Positions 1-9,227 of a DNA stretch of 64,000 nucleotides are shown piece by piece. The notes beneath the pieces were generated by a model. That model was not told where the DNA came from. It ran no database searches and saw only the letters and a list, made by a program, of their open reading frames with translations. The position numbers and the translations under genes are program-made. The number at the start of each line of letters is the position of its first letter. The first letter of the stretch is position 1. Source of the DNA: Cellulomonas sp. PhB143 (lineage in GTDB: Bacteria; Actinomycetota; Actinomycetes; Actinomycetales; Cellulomonadaceae). The DNA lies in assembly GCF_003752595.1 (NCBI RefSeq), contig NZ_RKIJ01000009.1, forward strand, positions 434,001 to 498,000, written 5' to 3'.

Positions 1-975
1 GGACGTCACGCGGTCGTCGCCGTACTTCGCCTTGAAGTCCTTGACGAAGGTCGCGTTCTCAGGGCTGTCGATGGTCTGGTAGTAGTTCCAGGCCGTGAGC
101 TGGCCCTCGACGTTGTCGACGCCGATGCCGCCGACCTCCTCCTCGGCGATCGACACCGAGAGCACGGGCATCGCGTCGGCCGTGAGGCCGGCGTTCTTGT
201 ACTCCTTGAAGAACGCCACGTTCGAGTCGCCGTTGAGCGTGTTGAAGACGGCGTCGGCGCCGGCGGCCTTGACCTTGTTGACGATGGTCGAGAAGTCCGT
301 GTGGCCCAGCGGGGCGTACTCCTCGCCGACGACGGTCATGCCGTTCGCCTTCGCGTACGCGTTGATCTCCTTGTTCGCGGTGCGCGGGAAGACGTAGTCG
401 GACCCGACGAGGAACAGGGTCTTGGCGCCCTGCTCCTTGAGGTAGTCGAGCGCCGGGACGATCTGCTGGTTGGTCGTCGCGCCGGTGTAGAAGATGTTCG
501 GCGAGGCCTCCAGCCCCTCGTACTGCACGGGGTAGAACAGCAGGGCGTCGTCGCCCTCGAACACCGGGAGCATCGCCTTGCGCGACGCGGACGTCCAGCC
601 GCCGAAGACCGCGGCGACGCAGTCGCTGGTGATGAGCTTCTGCGCCTTCTCCGCGAACACGGTGGGCTCGGAGGCACCGTCCTCGGAGACGATGTCGAGC
701 TGCTTGCCGAGCACGCCGCCGTCGGCGTTGATCTCGTCCGCGGCCATCTGGAGGGAGTCGTGGACGGTCTGCTCGGAGATCGCCATCGTGCCGGAGAGGG
801 AGTTGAGGAAGCCGATCTTCACCGAGTCGCCAGAGGTGTCGACGCAGCTGGTGCCGCCCGACGCCGAGGCGTCCGACGTGCCGGCGGCGTCGGTCTTGGC
901 GCCGCAGGCGCTGAGGGCGAGGGCGAGGACGGCGATCGCCGCGGGCGCGATGCGCCGAGAGGTCTTGGGGTCCAC
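1..975 (-). CDS. urtA: Urea ABC transporter substrate-binding lipoprotein UrtA (C-terminus outside window)
   Basis: Periplasmic-binding-protein-type receptor that captures urea outside the membrane for the UrtBCDE importer. About 325 codons are visible before the window edge cuts the 3' end. The start is GTG at 975 with a good ribosome site (AAGGAG, 6 nt spacer). A signal peptide with a lipobox (LALSAC|G) follows, then the Leu/Ile/Val-binding type I fold, with family-typical stretches [42 protein letters not shown] and [12 protein letters not shown]. These match UrtA rather than generic LivK. It lies 238 nt downstream of ureD on the same strand as the urease operon, so uptake and hydrolysis of urea are probably co-controlled. 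The remaining urt genes should follow to the left of the window. Confidence 0.93.
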   Translation of the reverse strand, partial: MDPKTSRRIAPAAIAVLALALSACGAKTDAAGTSDASASGGTSCVDTSGDSVKIGFLNSLSGTMAISEQTVHDSLQMAADEINADGGVLGKQLDIVSEDGASEPTVFAEKAQKLITSDCVAAVFGGWTSASRKAMLPVFEGDDALLFYPVQYEGLEASPNIFYTGATTNQQIVPALDYLKEQGAKTLFLVGSDYVFPRTANKEINAYAKANGMTVVGEEYAPLGHTDFSTIVNKVKAAGADAVFNTLNGDSNVAFFKEYKNAGLTADAMPVLSVSIAEEEVGGIGVDNVEGQLTAWNYYQTIDSPENATFVKDFKAKYGDDRVTS

Positions 976-1213
976 CGAGGGCTCCTTCCGAGGAGCGTCG
1001 AGTACGTGTGACGGTGCGCGCGTGCTCTGCCGGAGCGGGTGGGCTCGTCGATGCAGCCGTGCCGCGCGGCCCGGTGGGGCCGCACGTCACGAACGGTAGG
1101 AAAGGTGTGTTTCGGCGACGGCGGTCGCCGGTGAACGCGGCGTCACGGTCCGCGCGCCAGCGTGAACGGCGCGTATCGGGCAGGGCACGGCGCGATAACG
1201 CCGCTTCGTGGCG
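976..1213. other. Intergenic region between ureD and urtA
   Basis: 238 nt without a convincing gene. It should hold the urtA promoter (minus strand) and the end of the urease transcript. Apart from the urtA ribosome site and the hairpin at 1195-1217, I see no clear GlnR or AmtR operator; GTnAC/GAAAC half-sites are not correctly spaced. Confidence 0.4.
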
Positions 1214-1217
1214 TTAT
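1195..1217 (-). terminator. Inverted repeat at the ureD stop codon
   Basis: A perfect 8-bp inverted repeat (ATAACGCC / GGCGTTAT, 7-nt loop) overlaps the TAA stop of ureD. It has no T-tract. It could be a weak terminator or 3' stabiliser of the urease mRNA, or an operator for urtA. Confidence 0.35.
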
Positions 1218-1999
1218 GCCCGGGATGTGAGAACGCGGCGCAGCGCCGCCGCCCACGACGCGAACGCCGGCCCGAGGTCCGTCGAGTGCGTGCTGCGGCC
1301 CAGCGCGCGCAGCACGGCGCCTTCCCCGGCGAGGTCGAGGCGCGTCGCGGACGGGCCGGCGGGAGGTCCTGCGGGTGCTGCCGGCGGCCGCGCACCGAGG
1401 ACGAGCACGGAGTCGACGACGCGGGCGTCGGCGAGGACGCCCGGCGCGTCGCGGTGCTCGTCCAGGTCGAGCTCCTCGACCAGCAGCTCGCTCTCGCGGC
1501 CGTCGTCGGCCACGGAGACGACGGACGTCGCCGAGCGCAGCAGGCCGCCGCGCTGGCCGCTGCGCCCGAGGACCAGCGTCTCGCGCAGGCACGCCGCTCC
1601 CCCGGGCTCCAGCCGCACCCGGGTGCGGCGGGCGACGTCCGCGCCGTCGGACACGACGAACGGGAGCGCGTCCCACACGAGCAGGCCGCCCGCCTCGACG
1701 TGCACGTCCACGGTCCACGAGGCCGCCTTCCCGCGCCCGTGGTAGGCGACGGTGCCCGAGGTCTCGACCAGCTCGAGCTCCGTGCCCGCGCCCACGCGCA
1801 CGTCGAGGTGCACGTGGTCCCCGCCGAGCAGCAGCGCCTGCGTCGCCACCAGCGCGACGCGCGCGCCGCGCTCGTCCAGGTCCAGCACGCGCGGGCTCAG
1901 GTGCCCGGGGCGCAGCACGCAGCGCACGCGCCCCGCCCCGCCGTCCCCCGCGCCCGGGGGCGCCGGCGGGCCGCCGGCGTGCACCTCGATCGTCGTCAT
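1214..1999 (-). CDS. ureD: Urease accessory protein UreD
   Basis: UreD/UreH-family chaperone (261 aa, usual size) that binds apo-urease with UreF and UreG and channels nickel to the active site. Recognisable family stretches are RCVLRPGHLSPRVL near the N-terminus, ALLLGGDHVHLDVRVG, and LVETSGTVAYHGRG, corresponding to the conserved TQxxxKIHR-type region. ATG start at 1999, only 3 nt after the ureG stop, so translation is coupled to ureG. It is the last gene of the urease operon as read here. The sequence is divergent, as is common for actinobacterial UreD; the assignment rests on family pattern plus position. Confidence 0.88.
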   Translation of the reverse strand: MTTIEVHAGGPPAPPGAGDGGAGRVRCVLRPGHLSPRVLDLDERGARVALVATQALLLGGDHVHLDVRVGAGTELELVETSGTVAYHGRGKAASWTVDVHVEAGGLLVWDALPFVVSDGADVARRTRVRLEPGGAACLRETLVLGRSGQRGGLLRSATSVVSVADDGRESELLVEELDLDEHRDAPGVLADARVVDSVLVLGARPPAAPAGPPAGPSATRLDLAGEGAVLRALGRSTHSTDLGPAFASWAAALRRVLTSRA

Positions 2000-2002
2000 G
2001 CG

Positions 2003-2788
2003 TCAGCCGCGCGCCGCGGTGCTCGGCGCCGGGTCCTGCGCGGCGTGCCCGTGCGGGGCGTCGCCGTCGCCGTGGGTGTGCAGCACGCCGCCGTCGGGGT
2101 GCTCCTCGTCGGCGTGGAAGTGCGGCGCCATCGGCCCGGGGTCCTGCGGGACGTGGGTCCCCGAGCGGTGCGTCGCGAGCATGGCGCGCACCCAGTCGCT
2201 GAGCGCGTCGACCGACGCGCGGTCGGTGCGCGACAGCGCGAGCACCGCGCGGCCCTCGCGCGCCGCGGTCGCGTCCGCGACCATCTGCGCGACGTCGACG
2301 CCGACGTGCGGCGCGAGGTCGGTCTTGTTGACGATCAGCAGGTCGGCGCGGGCGATGCCCGGGCCCCCCTTGCGCGCGACGTCGCCGCCGCCGGCCACGT
2401 CGAGCACGAAGAGCTGGGCGTCGACGAGCGCGGGCGAGAAGGTCGCGGTGAGGTTGTCGCCGCCGGACTCGACGAGCACGACGTCCAGCGGGGCGAAGTC
2501 CTGCTCGAGGTCCTCGACGGCGAGCAGGTTGGCGGTCACGTCGTCGCGGATCGCGGTGTGCGGGCACGCGCCCGTCTCGACCGCACGGATGCGCGCGGGG
2601 TCCAGGACGCCGGCGGCACGCAGCATGCGGGCGTCCTCGTCGGTGTAGATGTCGTTGGTGATGACGCCGATCTGCAGCTCGGCGGAGAGCTCGCGGCACA
2701 CGGTGCCGATGAGCGAGCTCTTGCCGGTGCCGACCGGGCCGGCGACGCCGAGGCGCAGCGAGCGGGTCGGGGCGGGGGTGTCGGTCAT
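2003..2788 (-). CDS. ureG: Urease accessory GTPase UreG with C-terminal histidine-rich tail
   Basis: SIMIBI-class GTPase that delivers Ni2+ to urease through the UreDFG complex. P-loop GPVGTGKSS at about residues 16-24, the invariant nickel-binding Cys-Pro-His ([11 protein letters not shown]), the switch stretch [13 protein letters not shown], and the NKTD guanine-specificity motif. The start chosen is ATG 2788, preceded by GGAGGA; the open frame continues upstream but has no better site. At 261 aa it exceeds the usual 205-225. The surplus is a C-terminal tail rich in His ([22 protein letters not shown]). UreG His-rich segments are usually N-terminal. With no ureE in the cluster, the tail may serve as the nickel reservoir (inference). 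Confidence 0.95.
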   Translation of the reverse strand: MTDTPAPTRSLRLGVAGPVGTGKSSLIGTVCRELSAELQIGVITNDIYTDEDARMLRAAGVLDPARIRAVETGACPHTAIRDDVTANLLAVEDLEQDFAPLDVVLVESGGDNLTATFSPALVDAQLFVLDVAGGGDVARKGGPGIARADLLIVNKTDLAPHVGVDVAQMVADATAAREGRAVLALSRTDRASVDALSDWVRAMLATHRSGTHVPQDPGPMAPHFHADEEHPDGGVLHTHGDGDAPHGHAAQDPAPSTAARG

Positions 2789-2858
2789 GGGGTCCTCCGG
2801 TCGGTGGTGGGTCCGTGGTGGGTCGGTGGGGGGCTGGTCGGTGGGGGGCGGGCCGGGA

Positions 2859-3722
2859 TCAGGCGCTGAACAGCCGCTCCGTGCGCGTCGCGTGCGCCTG
2901 CGCCCACGCCTCGACGAGCGGCGCGCCGCACGCGGGAAGGTCGCGCGCGACACGGATCCCGGCGACGTCGCGGGCGAGGGCGTCGATCGCGGGCTGGGCG
3001 TCGACCACCCATCCCGTGGCGACGGCCGGGTCGAGCGGCTCGAGCTTGAGGGTGGCGGAGGCGACCGTCTGGACGTCCTCGTAGGCGACCAGCCGGGCGG
3101 TCTGCAGCGCGGAGAGCCCCGCGCACGCGGCGGTCGCCCCGAGCACCACGGGCCGGGGCGGGTGGCCGCCGACGACGGCCGTCGCCGCGTCGAGGGCCGT
3201 CACCGCCGGGCTGTCGGCCCACAGGCGGCGCAGGAGGCGCAGGTACCCGCGGCCGAGACGCTGGGCGGTCTCGCGCAGCGCGGCGCTCGGCGTACGAGCG
3301 GCCCACGCGGCCCAGACCTCGACGAGCAGCCCCTCGGCGGTCCGCCCGGCCGGCCCGTCCGCCACCCCGTCCGCCGACCCGTCCGCCGAGAAGTCGAATT
3401 CGGCCCCGGATCCGCAGGATCCAGGGGCCGAATTCGACTTCTCGGCGGAGACGGGCCCCCCGTGCGCCCCGTGCGCCCCGTGCGCGGTGAGCGCCGAGAG
3501 GGCCGCGAGGCGCGCGACCACGGCCGTCGCCGCCTCGACGCGCACCACCGTGCGCAGCCGCGCGTCGATGTACCGGGGCACGTCGGCGGCCGCCGTCCCC
3601 GCGCGCAGCGCGGGCTCGAGACCGGCCGACTGCGTGTGCCCGCCCGTCGGGAGCCGCGCGTCCGCGAGCAGCGCGAACATCAGCTCCGCGCGCCCGTCGG
3701 CGTCCTCCCGCACCCCGTCCAC
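2859..3722 (-). CDS. ureF: Urease accessory protein UreF carrying an inserted palindromic element
   Basis: UreF bridges UreD and UreG in the nickel-insertion complex. The N-terminal signature [20 protein letters not shown] and the helical core ([37 protein letters not shown]) identify the family. The start is uncertain: GTG 3722, 11 nt after the ureC stop, is used here; GTG 3713 and ATG 3680 are alternatives. The 287-aa product exceeds the family norm of about 210-240 because of a Gly/Ala/Ser/Asp-rich insert after the helix ending ARLAALSAL. The centre of that insert is translated from a 68-bp perfect palindrome (3382-3449) yielding [10 protein letters not shown]...EFDFSA. The frame stays open across it, so the gene is probably functional. 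Confidence 0.9.
   Translation of the reverse strand: MDGVREDADGRAELMFALLADARLPTGGHTQSAGLEPALRAGTAAADVPRYIDARLRTVVRVEAATAVVARLAALSALTAHGAHGAHGGPVSAEKSNSAPGSCGSGAEFDFSADGSADGVADGPAGRTAEGLLVEVWAAWAARTPSAALRETAQRLGRGYLRLLRRLWADSPAVTALDAATAVVGGHPPRPVVLGATAACAGLSALQTARLVAYEDVQTVASATLKLEPLDPAVATGWVVDAQPAIDALARDVAGIRVARDLPACGAPLVEAWAQAHATRTERLFSA
3382..3449. repeat. Palindromic element copy 1, inside ureF
   Basis: Perfect 26-nt inverted arms (3382-3407 with 3424-3449), then one unpaired A and an inner 6-bp arm pair (GGATCC) around a GCA loop. The outer 17 nt of each arm (TCCGCCGAGAAGTCGAA and its complement) are identical to those of the element at 37614-37681, whereas the centres are unrelated. Here it is translated in frame within UreF on the minus strand. 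The shared arms with different cores suggest a mobile or recombining palindromic repeat family rather than a chance hairpin. Confidence 0.85.
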
Positions 3723-3733
3723 GACCGGCCCGC

Positions 3734-5437
3734 TCAGAACATCGTGTAGAGCTGCGCGAGCGGGAGCCGCTGCGCCGGCGCCGGCTCGACGAGCTCGCCG
3801 TCGACGTGGATCGCGAAGCTCTCGGGGTCGATGTCGATGCGCGGCATCGCGTCGTTGAGCCGCATGTCGGCCTTGCCGACGCCGCGGGTGTCGGCGACGG
3901 CCGCGAGCGTGCGCTCGAGGCCGAGCCGCTCCGACAGCCCGTCGTCGAGCGCGGCCGGCGAGACGAACGTCGTCGACAGCTCCGGGGCGATCGCGTCGCC
4001 GAAGGCGGGCCGCATCAGCACCGGCTGCGGCGACGGGATCGACGCGTTCGGGTCGCCCAGGGCGCCCCAGGCGATCGCGCCGCCCTTGATCACCACGCTC
4101 GGCCGGATCCCGAAGAACCGCGGGTCCCACAGCACCAGGTCCGCCATCTTCCCGGGCTCGACGGAGCCCACGTGCGCGTCGATCCCGTGCGCGACGGCAG
4201 GGTTGATCGTGTACTTGGCGACGTAGCGCCGGGCCCGCAGGTTGTCTGCCGGCATCCCGCCGCCGAGGTCCCCGCGGCGCGCCTTCATCACGTGCGCGAC
4301 CTGCCAGGTCCGGCAGATCACCTCTCCGATGCGCCCCATCGCCTGGGCGTCCGACGACGTGATCGACATCGCGCCCATGTCGTGCAGCACGTCCTCCGCC
4401 GCGATGGTCGTCGCCCGGATGCGCGACTCCGCGAACGCGAGGTCCTCGGGCACGGCGGGGTTGAGGTGGTGGCACACCATGAGCATGTCGAGGTGCTCGG
4501 CGACCGTGTTCACGGTGTGCGGGAGCGTCGGGTTCGTCGAGCCGGGAATGACGTTCGGGTGGCTCGCGACGGTGAGGATGTCGGGCGCGTGCCCGCCGCC
4601 CGCGCCCTCGGCGTGGAACGCGTGGATGGACCGGCCGCCGATCGCCGCGATCGTCGACTCGACGAACCCCGCCTCGTTCAGGCTGTCCGAGTGCAGCGCG
4701 ACCTGCAGCCCCCAGTCCTGCGCGGCCCGCAGCGCGGCGTCGATCGCGGCGGGCGTGGAGCCCCAGTCCTCGTGCACCTTGAACCCGGCGGCGCCCGCGA
4801 GGGCCTGCTCGGCGAGCGCCTCGGCGCTGACGGTGTTGCCCTTCGCGAGCAGCAGCACGTTCACGGGCAGCCGGTCGAGCGCCCGGTGGATCGTGCCCAG
4901 GTGCCAGGCGCCGGGCGTCACGGTGGTCGCCTTGGAGCCCTCGCTGGGGCCCGTGCCGCCGCCGACGATCGTGGTCAGGCCGGTCGCCAGCGCCTCGTGC
5001 ACCTGCGACGGCGAGATCAGGTGCACGTGCGAGTCGATGCCGCCGGCCGTGAGGATCTTGCCCTCGCCGGAGATCACGTCGGTGCCGGGACCGATCCGCA
5101 GGTCCGGGTGGACGCCGTCGGCCACGTCGGGGTTGCCGGCCCGCCCGAGCGCGACGATCCGTCCGTCCCGGATGCCGACGTCGGCCCGCACCACGCCCCA
5201 CCAGTCGAGGACGACGGCGTTGGTCACCACCGTGTCCAGCGCACCCTCGGCGCGGGTCGTCGTGCCCTGGGCCATCGACTCGCGGATGGACTTGCCACCC
5301 CCGAAGACCGCCTCCTCGCCGCCGAAGGTGCGGTCCTCCGTGACCTCGATCCACAGGTCGGTGTCGCCGAGGCGCACCTGGTCGCCCGTCGTCGGGCCGT
5401 AGAGGGCGGCGTACCGCTCCCGGGAGATCTCAACCAC
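3734..5437 (-). CDS. ureC: Urease subunit alpha UreC
   Basis: Catalytic subunit of the Ni-dependent amidohydrolase that splits urea to ammonia and carbamate. 567 aa, full length. All hallmarks are present: HVH nickel ligands near 137-139, the carbamylated lysine in [12 protein letters not shown] (about K220), [24 protein letters not shown], the flap motif VCHHLNP, and the catalytic Asp in SSDAQAMGR. The start is GTG at 5437, overlapping the ureB stop by 8 nt, so translation is coupled. The product works in the cytoplasm as part of the (UreABC)3 assembly. Confidence 0.98.
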   Translation of the reverse strand: MVEISRERYAALYGPTTGDQVRLGDTDLWIEVTEDRTFGGEEAVFGGGKSIRESMAQGTTTRAEGALDTVVTNAVVLDWWGVVRADVGIRDGRIVALGRAGNPDVADGVHPDLRIGPGTDVISGEGKILTAGGIDSHVHLISPSQVHEALATGLTTIVGGGTGPSEGSKATTVTPGAWHLGTIHRALDRLPVNVLLLAKGNTVSAEALAEQALAGAAGFKVHEDWGSTPAAIDAALRAAQDWGLQVALHSDSLNEAGFVESTIAAIGGRSIHAFHAEGAGGGHAPDILTVASHPNVIPGSTNPTLPHTVNTVAEHLDMLMVCHHLNPAVPEDLAFAESRIRATTIAAEDVLHDMGAMSITSSDAQAMGRIGEVICRTWQVAHVMKARRGDLGGGMPADNLRARRYVAKYTINPAVAHGIDAHVGSVEPGKMADLVLWDPRFFGIRPSVVIKGGAIAWGALGDPNASIPSPQPVLMRPAFGDAIAPELSTTFVSPAALDDGLSERLGLERTLAAVADTRGVGKADMRLNDAMPRIDIDPESFAIHVDGELVEPAPAQRLPLAQLYTMF

Positions 5438-5846
5438 GGCCGGCCCCCTCGTCGGCCGGCGTGACGGGCGGCACCGGCGCCCCGCCCTGCGGGCCGTCCG
5501 CGAGGTCCGCGGACGTCTTGCCGCGCTGGATGCCGGGCACGCGCCGTCGGCCGCGCAGGGCGACCGCGGCGACCTCGGCGGACGCGCCCGGCTCGAACCG
5601 GCGCGACGTCCCCGAGGGCACGTCGAGGCGGAACCCGTGCGCGGCCGCGCGGTCGAGCTCGAGCGCGCTGTTCGCGTCGGGCAGGTGCAGGTGCGAGCCG
5701 ATCTGCACAGGCCGGTCGCCCGTGTTGGTCACCACGAGCGTCAGGCGCTCGTCGTCCGTCCGGTCGGCGTTGAGCTCGAGCATCTCGTGCTCCCGCCCGG
5801 GGGCGACCCGGATCGCTCCCGGGCCGCTCGTGGTCGTGCCGCTCAT
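5430..5846 (-). CDS. ureB: Urease subunit beta UreB
   Basis: Small structural beta subunit of urease (138 aa). The family core is clear: [21 protein letters not shown] (split here only in description), followed by [14 protein letters not shown] and the conserved end FxxRRxVPGxQ-like segment [11 protein letters not shown]. The C-terminal extension after residue 115 is Pro/Gly/Ala-rich and not conserved. ATG start at 5846. It lies 46 nt downstream of ureA and overlaps ureC by 8 nt. Confidence 0.93.
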   Translation of the reverse strand: MSGTTTSGPGAIRVAPGREHEMLELNADRTDDERLTLVVTNTGDRPVQIGSHLHLPDANSALELDRAAAHGFRLDVPSGTSRRFEPGASAEVAAVALRGRRRVPGIQRGKTSADLADGPQGGAPVPPVTPADEGAGRG

Positions 5847-5892
5847 GCTCGTGCTCCTTGCCTCGCGGGTGCGGCGGACGTGCCCACCGTCG

Positions 5893-6195
5893 TCACGCGA
5901 TGGGCTCGTGGATCGTGACGAGCTTGCGCCCGTCCGGGAAGGTGGCCTCGACCTGGACGTCCGGGATCATCTCTGCGACGCCCTCCATGACCTCGTCGCG
6001 GCGCAGGACGGCGCGGCCCTCGACCATGAGGTCCGCGACGCCGCGTCCCTCGCGTGCCCGCTCGAGCACCCAGGTGGTCAGGAGCGCGACGGCCTCGGGA
6101 TGGTTGAGCAGGACGCCCCGCTCGCGGCGGTCACGGGCGACCATGCCCGCGACCGCGAGGAGCAGCTTCTCGGTGTCGCCGGGGGTGAGGTGCAT
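5893..6195 (-). CDS. ureA: Urease subunit gamma UreA
   Basis: 100-aa gamma subunit and first gene of the urease operon. [36 protein letters not shown] and a terminal VTIHEPI are near-invariant in this family. ATG at 6195 is chosen because the canonical N-terminus begins there; the open frame continues upstream into the repeat-rich region but encodes nothing conserved. The operon promoter must lie in 6196-6490. Confidence 0.95.
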   Translation of the reverse strand: MHLTPGDTEKLLLAVAGMVARDRRERGVLLNHPEAVALLTTWVLERAREGRGVADLMVEGRAVLRRDEVMEGVAEMIPDVQVEATFPDGRKLVTIHEPIA

Positions 6196-6301
6196 GACGC
6201 GATCATGGACCGGCCATGTGTCGGGCGTGTTACCTCCGCCGGTGTGTCGTCCGATGCCCGGCCGGTCGGCCCGCGGGCCGGTCGACGGTCCGCTCGCACC
6301 T

Positions 6302-6443
6302 CCGCCGCCGAGCGCGCCATCGGTCGGCCAGGACGACCGATTCGACCCACCGACGACGCGTTCGGCCTCACCCCCCGCCGCCGAGCGCGTCATCGGTCGG
6401 CCGCCGCGCCGGTTCCGCCCGACGGATGGCGCGGTCGAGGCGA
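6302..6443. repeat. Cluster of about 28-bp repeats in alternating orientation upstream of ureA
   Basis: The 295-nt divergent gap between ureA (minus) and the DUF4031 gene (plus) holds no gene. Two copies at 6302-6329 and 6375-6402 match at 27 of 28 positions. More diverged copies in the opposite orientation lie at about 6345-6372 and 6416-6443 (core rACCGAyGrCGCGyTCGGC). An 8-bp inverted repeat (ATCGGTCG at 6319-6326, CGACCGAT at 6334-6341) is embedded. This could be a multi-site operator for urease control or the remains of duplicated sequence. Confidence 0.6.
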
Positions 6444-6490
6444 CGACCGGCCGCCGACCCGCGCAGCACGCTCCTCGGTAGCCTGGCGGG

Positions 6491-6766
6491 GTGACCGTGC
6501 TGATCGACGACGCCCGCTGGCCCGGGCACGGGCGGCTGTGGGGGCACCTGGTGAGCGACGCCTCGCTCGTGGAGCTGCACGCGTTCGCGCGTGCGGCCGG
6601 GATCGGCGAGCGCGCGTTCGACCACGACCACTACGACTACCCGGGCGAGCACCACGCGCGCCTCGTCGCGCTCGGCGCCGTGCCGGTCGGGCGGCGCGAG
6701 CTGGTGCGCCGCCTCGCGGCCTCCGGCCTGCGGGTCCCCGGGCGCGACCGCACCCGACGGCGCTGA
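6491..6766 (+). CDS. DUF4031 domain-containing protein
   Basis: 91-aa cytoplasmic protein of the small actinobacterial DUF4031 family; function unknown. Typical features are the opening [22 protein letters not shown]-like segment and the His/Asp/Tyr-rich [15 protein letters not shown], which looks metal-binding. The start is GTG 6491; a -10-like TAGCCT ends 6 nt before it (6479-6484), so a leaderless mRNA is likely. A strong terminator follows at 6828. Confidence 0.82.
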   Translation: MTVLIDDARWPGHGRLWGHLVSDASLVELHAFARAAGIGERAFDHDHYDYPGEHHARLVALGAVPVGRRELVRRLAASGLRVPGRDRTRRR

Positions 6767-6827
6767 GGGCTCGCGACCGGTGGAGCGACGGCCCGAGCAC
6801 AGGCCTGAGCACGGCCCGGGCACGAGG

Positions 6828-6863
6828 GAGGCCGCCGACCGGGCGTACCCGGTCGGCGGCCTC
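6828..6863. terminator. Bidirectional hairpin terminator between the DUF4031 gene and groEL
   Basis: Perfect 16-bp GC-rich stem with a CGTA loop between two converging genes. The absence of a long T-run is normal for high-GC actinobacterial terminators. Confidence 0.85.
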
Positions 6864-6908
6864 TGTGCGTGCGACGGGCGCGAGCCCGTCAGCGGAGGAC
6901 GGCGTGGA

Positions 6909-8612
<1,704 letters not shown>

Positions 8613-8659
8613 TCACGTCACGTCGCCGCCCGGGGCCTCACCTGTCGACCGTGGTCGAA

Positions 8660-8686
8660 CTGTCACTCTCACCTCGAGAGTGCTAA
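8660..8686 (-). promoter_or_regulatory. CIRCE operator, proximal to groEL
   Basis: On the minus strand it reads TTAGCACTC-N9-GAGTGACAG. The left arm is perfect and the right arm differs from GAGTGCTAA at three positions. CIRCE is the HrcA repressor binding site. Confidence 0.88.
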
Positions 8687-8694
8687 CGCCATTA

Positions 8695-8721
8695 TTGGCA
8701 CTCGGCCCTGGCGAGTGCAAG
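8695..8721 (-). promoter_or_regulatory. Second CIRCE operator overlapping the groEL promoter
   Basis: TTGGCACTC-N9-GAGTGCAAG on the plus strand (complement on the minus strand): a second CIRCE-like element 8 nt from the first. A minus-strand TTGCAC followed 17 nt later by CAATAA or ATAATG could be the groEL -35/-10 overlapping it, so HrcA would block RNA polymerase directly. Confidence 0.8.
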
Positions 8722-8726
8722 CGCGT

Positions 8727-9182
8727 TCACCCCTGGCGTGGAGCGGCCTCGACGAGCCACCGGTTGCGCGTGCGCAGCAGCCTCGTCAGGTAGCCGGTGA
8801 GCACCGCCCGGTCGACCGCCCGCCCGAGCGCGCCGGCGGGCGAGGCGTAGCGCACGACGTCGGTCATGAGCGTCCCGCCGGCCGCGACCTCGAACCGGTG
8901 CTCGTGCCACCATCGGCGGAACGGCCCGGAGACCTGCTCGTCCACGAACCGCGCCGGGGCGTCGTGCTCGGTGATGCGCGACGTCATGGTGAACGGGACG
9001 CCGAAGTGGCGCGCGCGCCAGGTGACCGTGTCCCCGGGCCCCATCTCCCCCGAGGCCACGCCGGCGACGACCCGTTCGCCGGAGGCGCTCATCGACGCCG
9101 TGTGCGCGTCCACGGACAGGCTCAGCGCGAAGCACGCCTCGACGGGCGCGGGGACGCGGGTGGTCAGCACGATCGTGGGCAC
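8727..9182 (-). CDS. SRPBCC family (START-like) protein
   Basis: 151-aa cytoplasmic protein of the polyketide cyclase/dehydrase SRPBCC superfamily, with a helix-grip fold that holds a hydrophobic ligand. Characteristic features are the N-terminal strand [51 protein letters not shown] and the terminal helix [14 protein letters not shown]. The ligand is unknown. GTG start at 9182; a TAGGCT -10 lies 6 nt upstream, so it is probably leaderless. It is divergent from the GH15-like gene, with the two start codons 46 nt apart. Confidence 0.8.
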   Translation of the reverse strand: MPTIVLTTRVPAPVEACFALSLSVDAHTASMSASGERVVAGVASGEMGPGDTVTWRARHFGVPFTMTSRITEHDAPARFVDEQVSGPFRRWWHEHRFEVAAGGTLMTDVVRYASPAGALGRAVDRAVLTGYLTRLLRTRNRWLVEAAPRQG

Positions 9183-9188
9183 CTCGCG

Positions 9189-9221
9189 AGCCTAGGCGCC
9201 CGCGCCGCGGTCCCCTAGGAT
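9189..9221. promoter_or_regulatory. Back-to-back leaderless promoters for the SRPBCC and GH15-like genes
   Basis: TAGGCT (minus strand, 9194-9189) and TAGGAT (plus strand, 9216-9221) each lie exactly 6 nt from a GTG start. The -35 region of each promoter would overlap the other, so the two genes may compete for polymerase. Confidence 0.6.
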
Positions 9222-9227
9222 GCGCGG

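Noticed and set aside
976-1213. GlnR operator upstream of urtA
   Set aside because: Half-sites resembling GTnAC and GAAAC are present but at wrong spacing, so there is no support beyond chance.
3382-3449. Element considered as an attenuator or a terminator splitting the urease operon
   Set aside because: The sequence is translated, has no T-tract, and the downstream ureG and ureD need the same transcript; as a pure terminator it would be deleterious.
3723-5354. Upstream extension of the ureF frame to 5354
   Set aside because: It runs through ureC in another frame; UreF homology begins only after the ureC stop.
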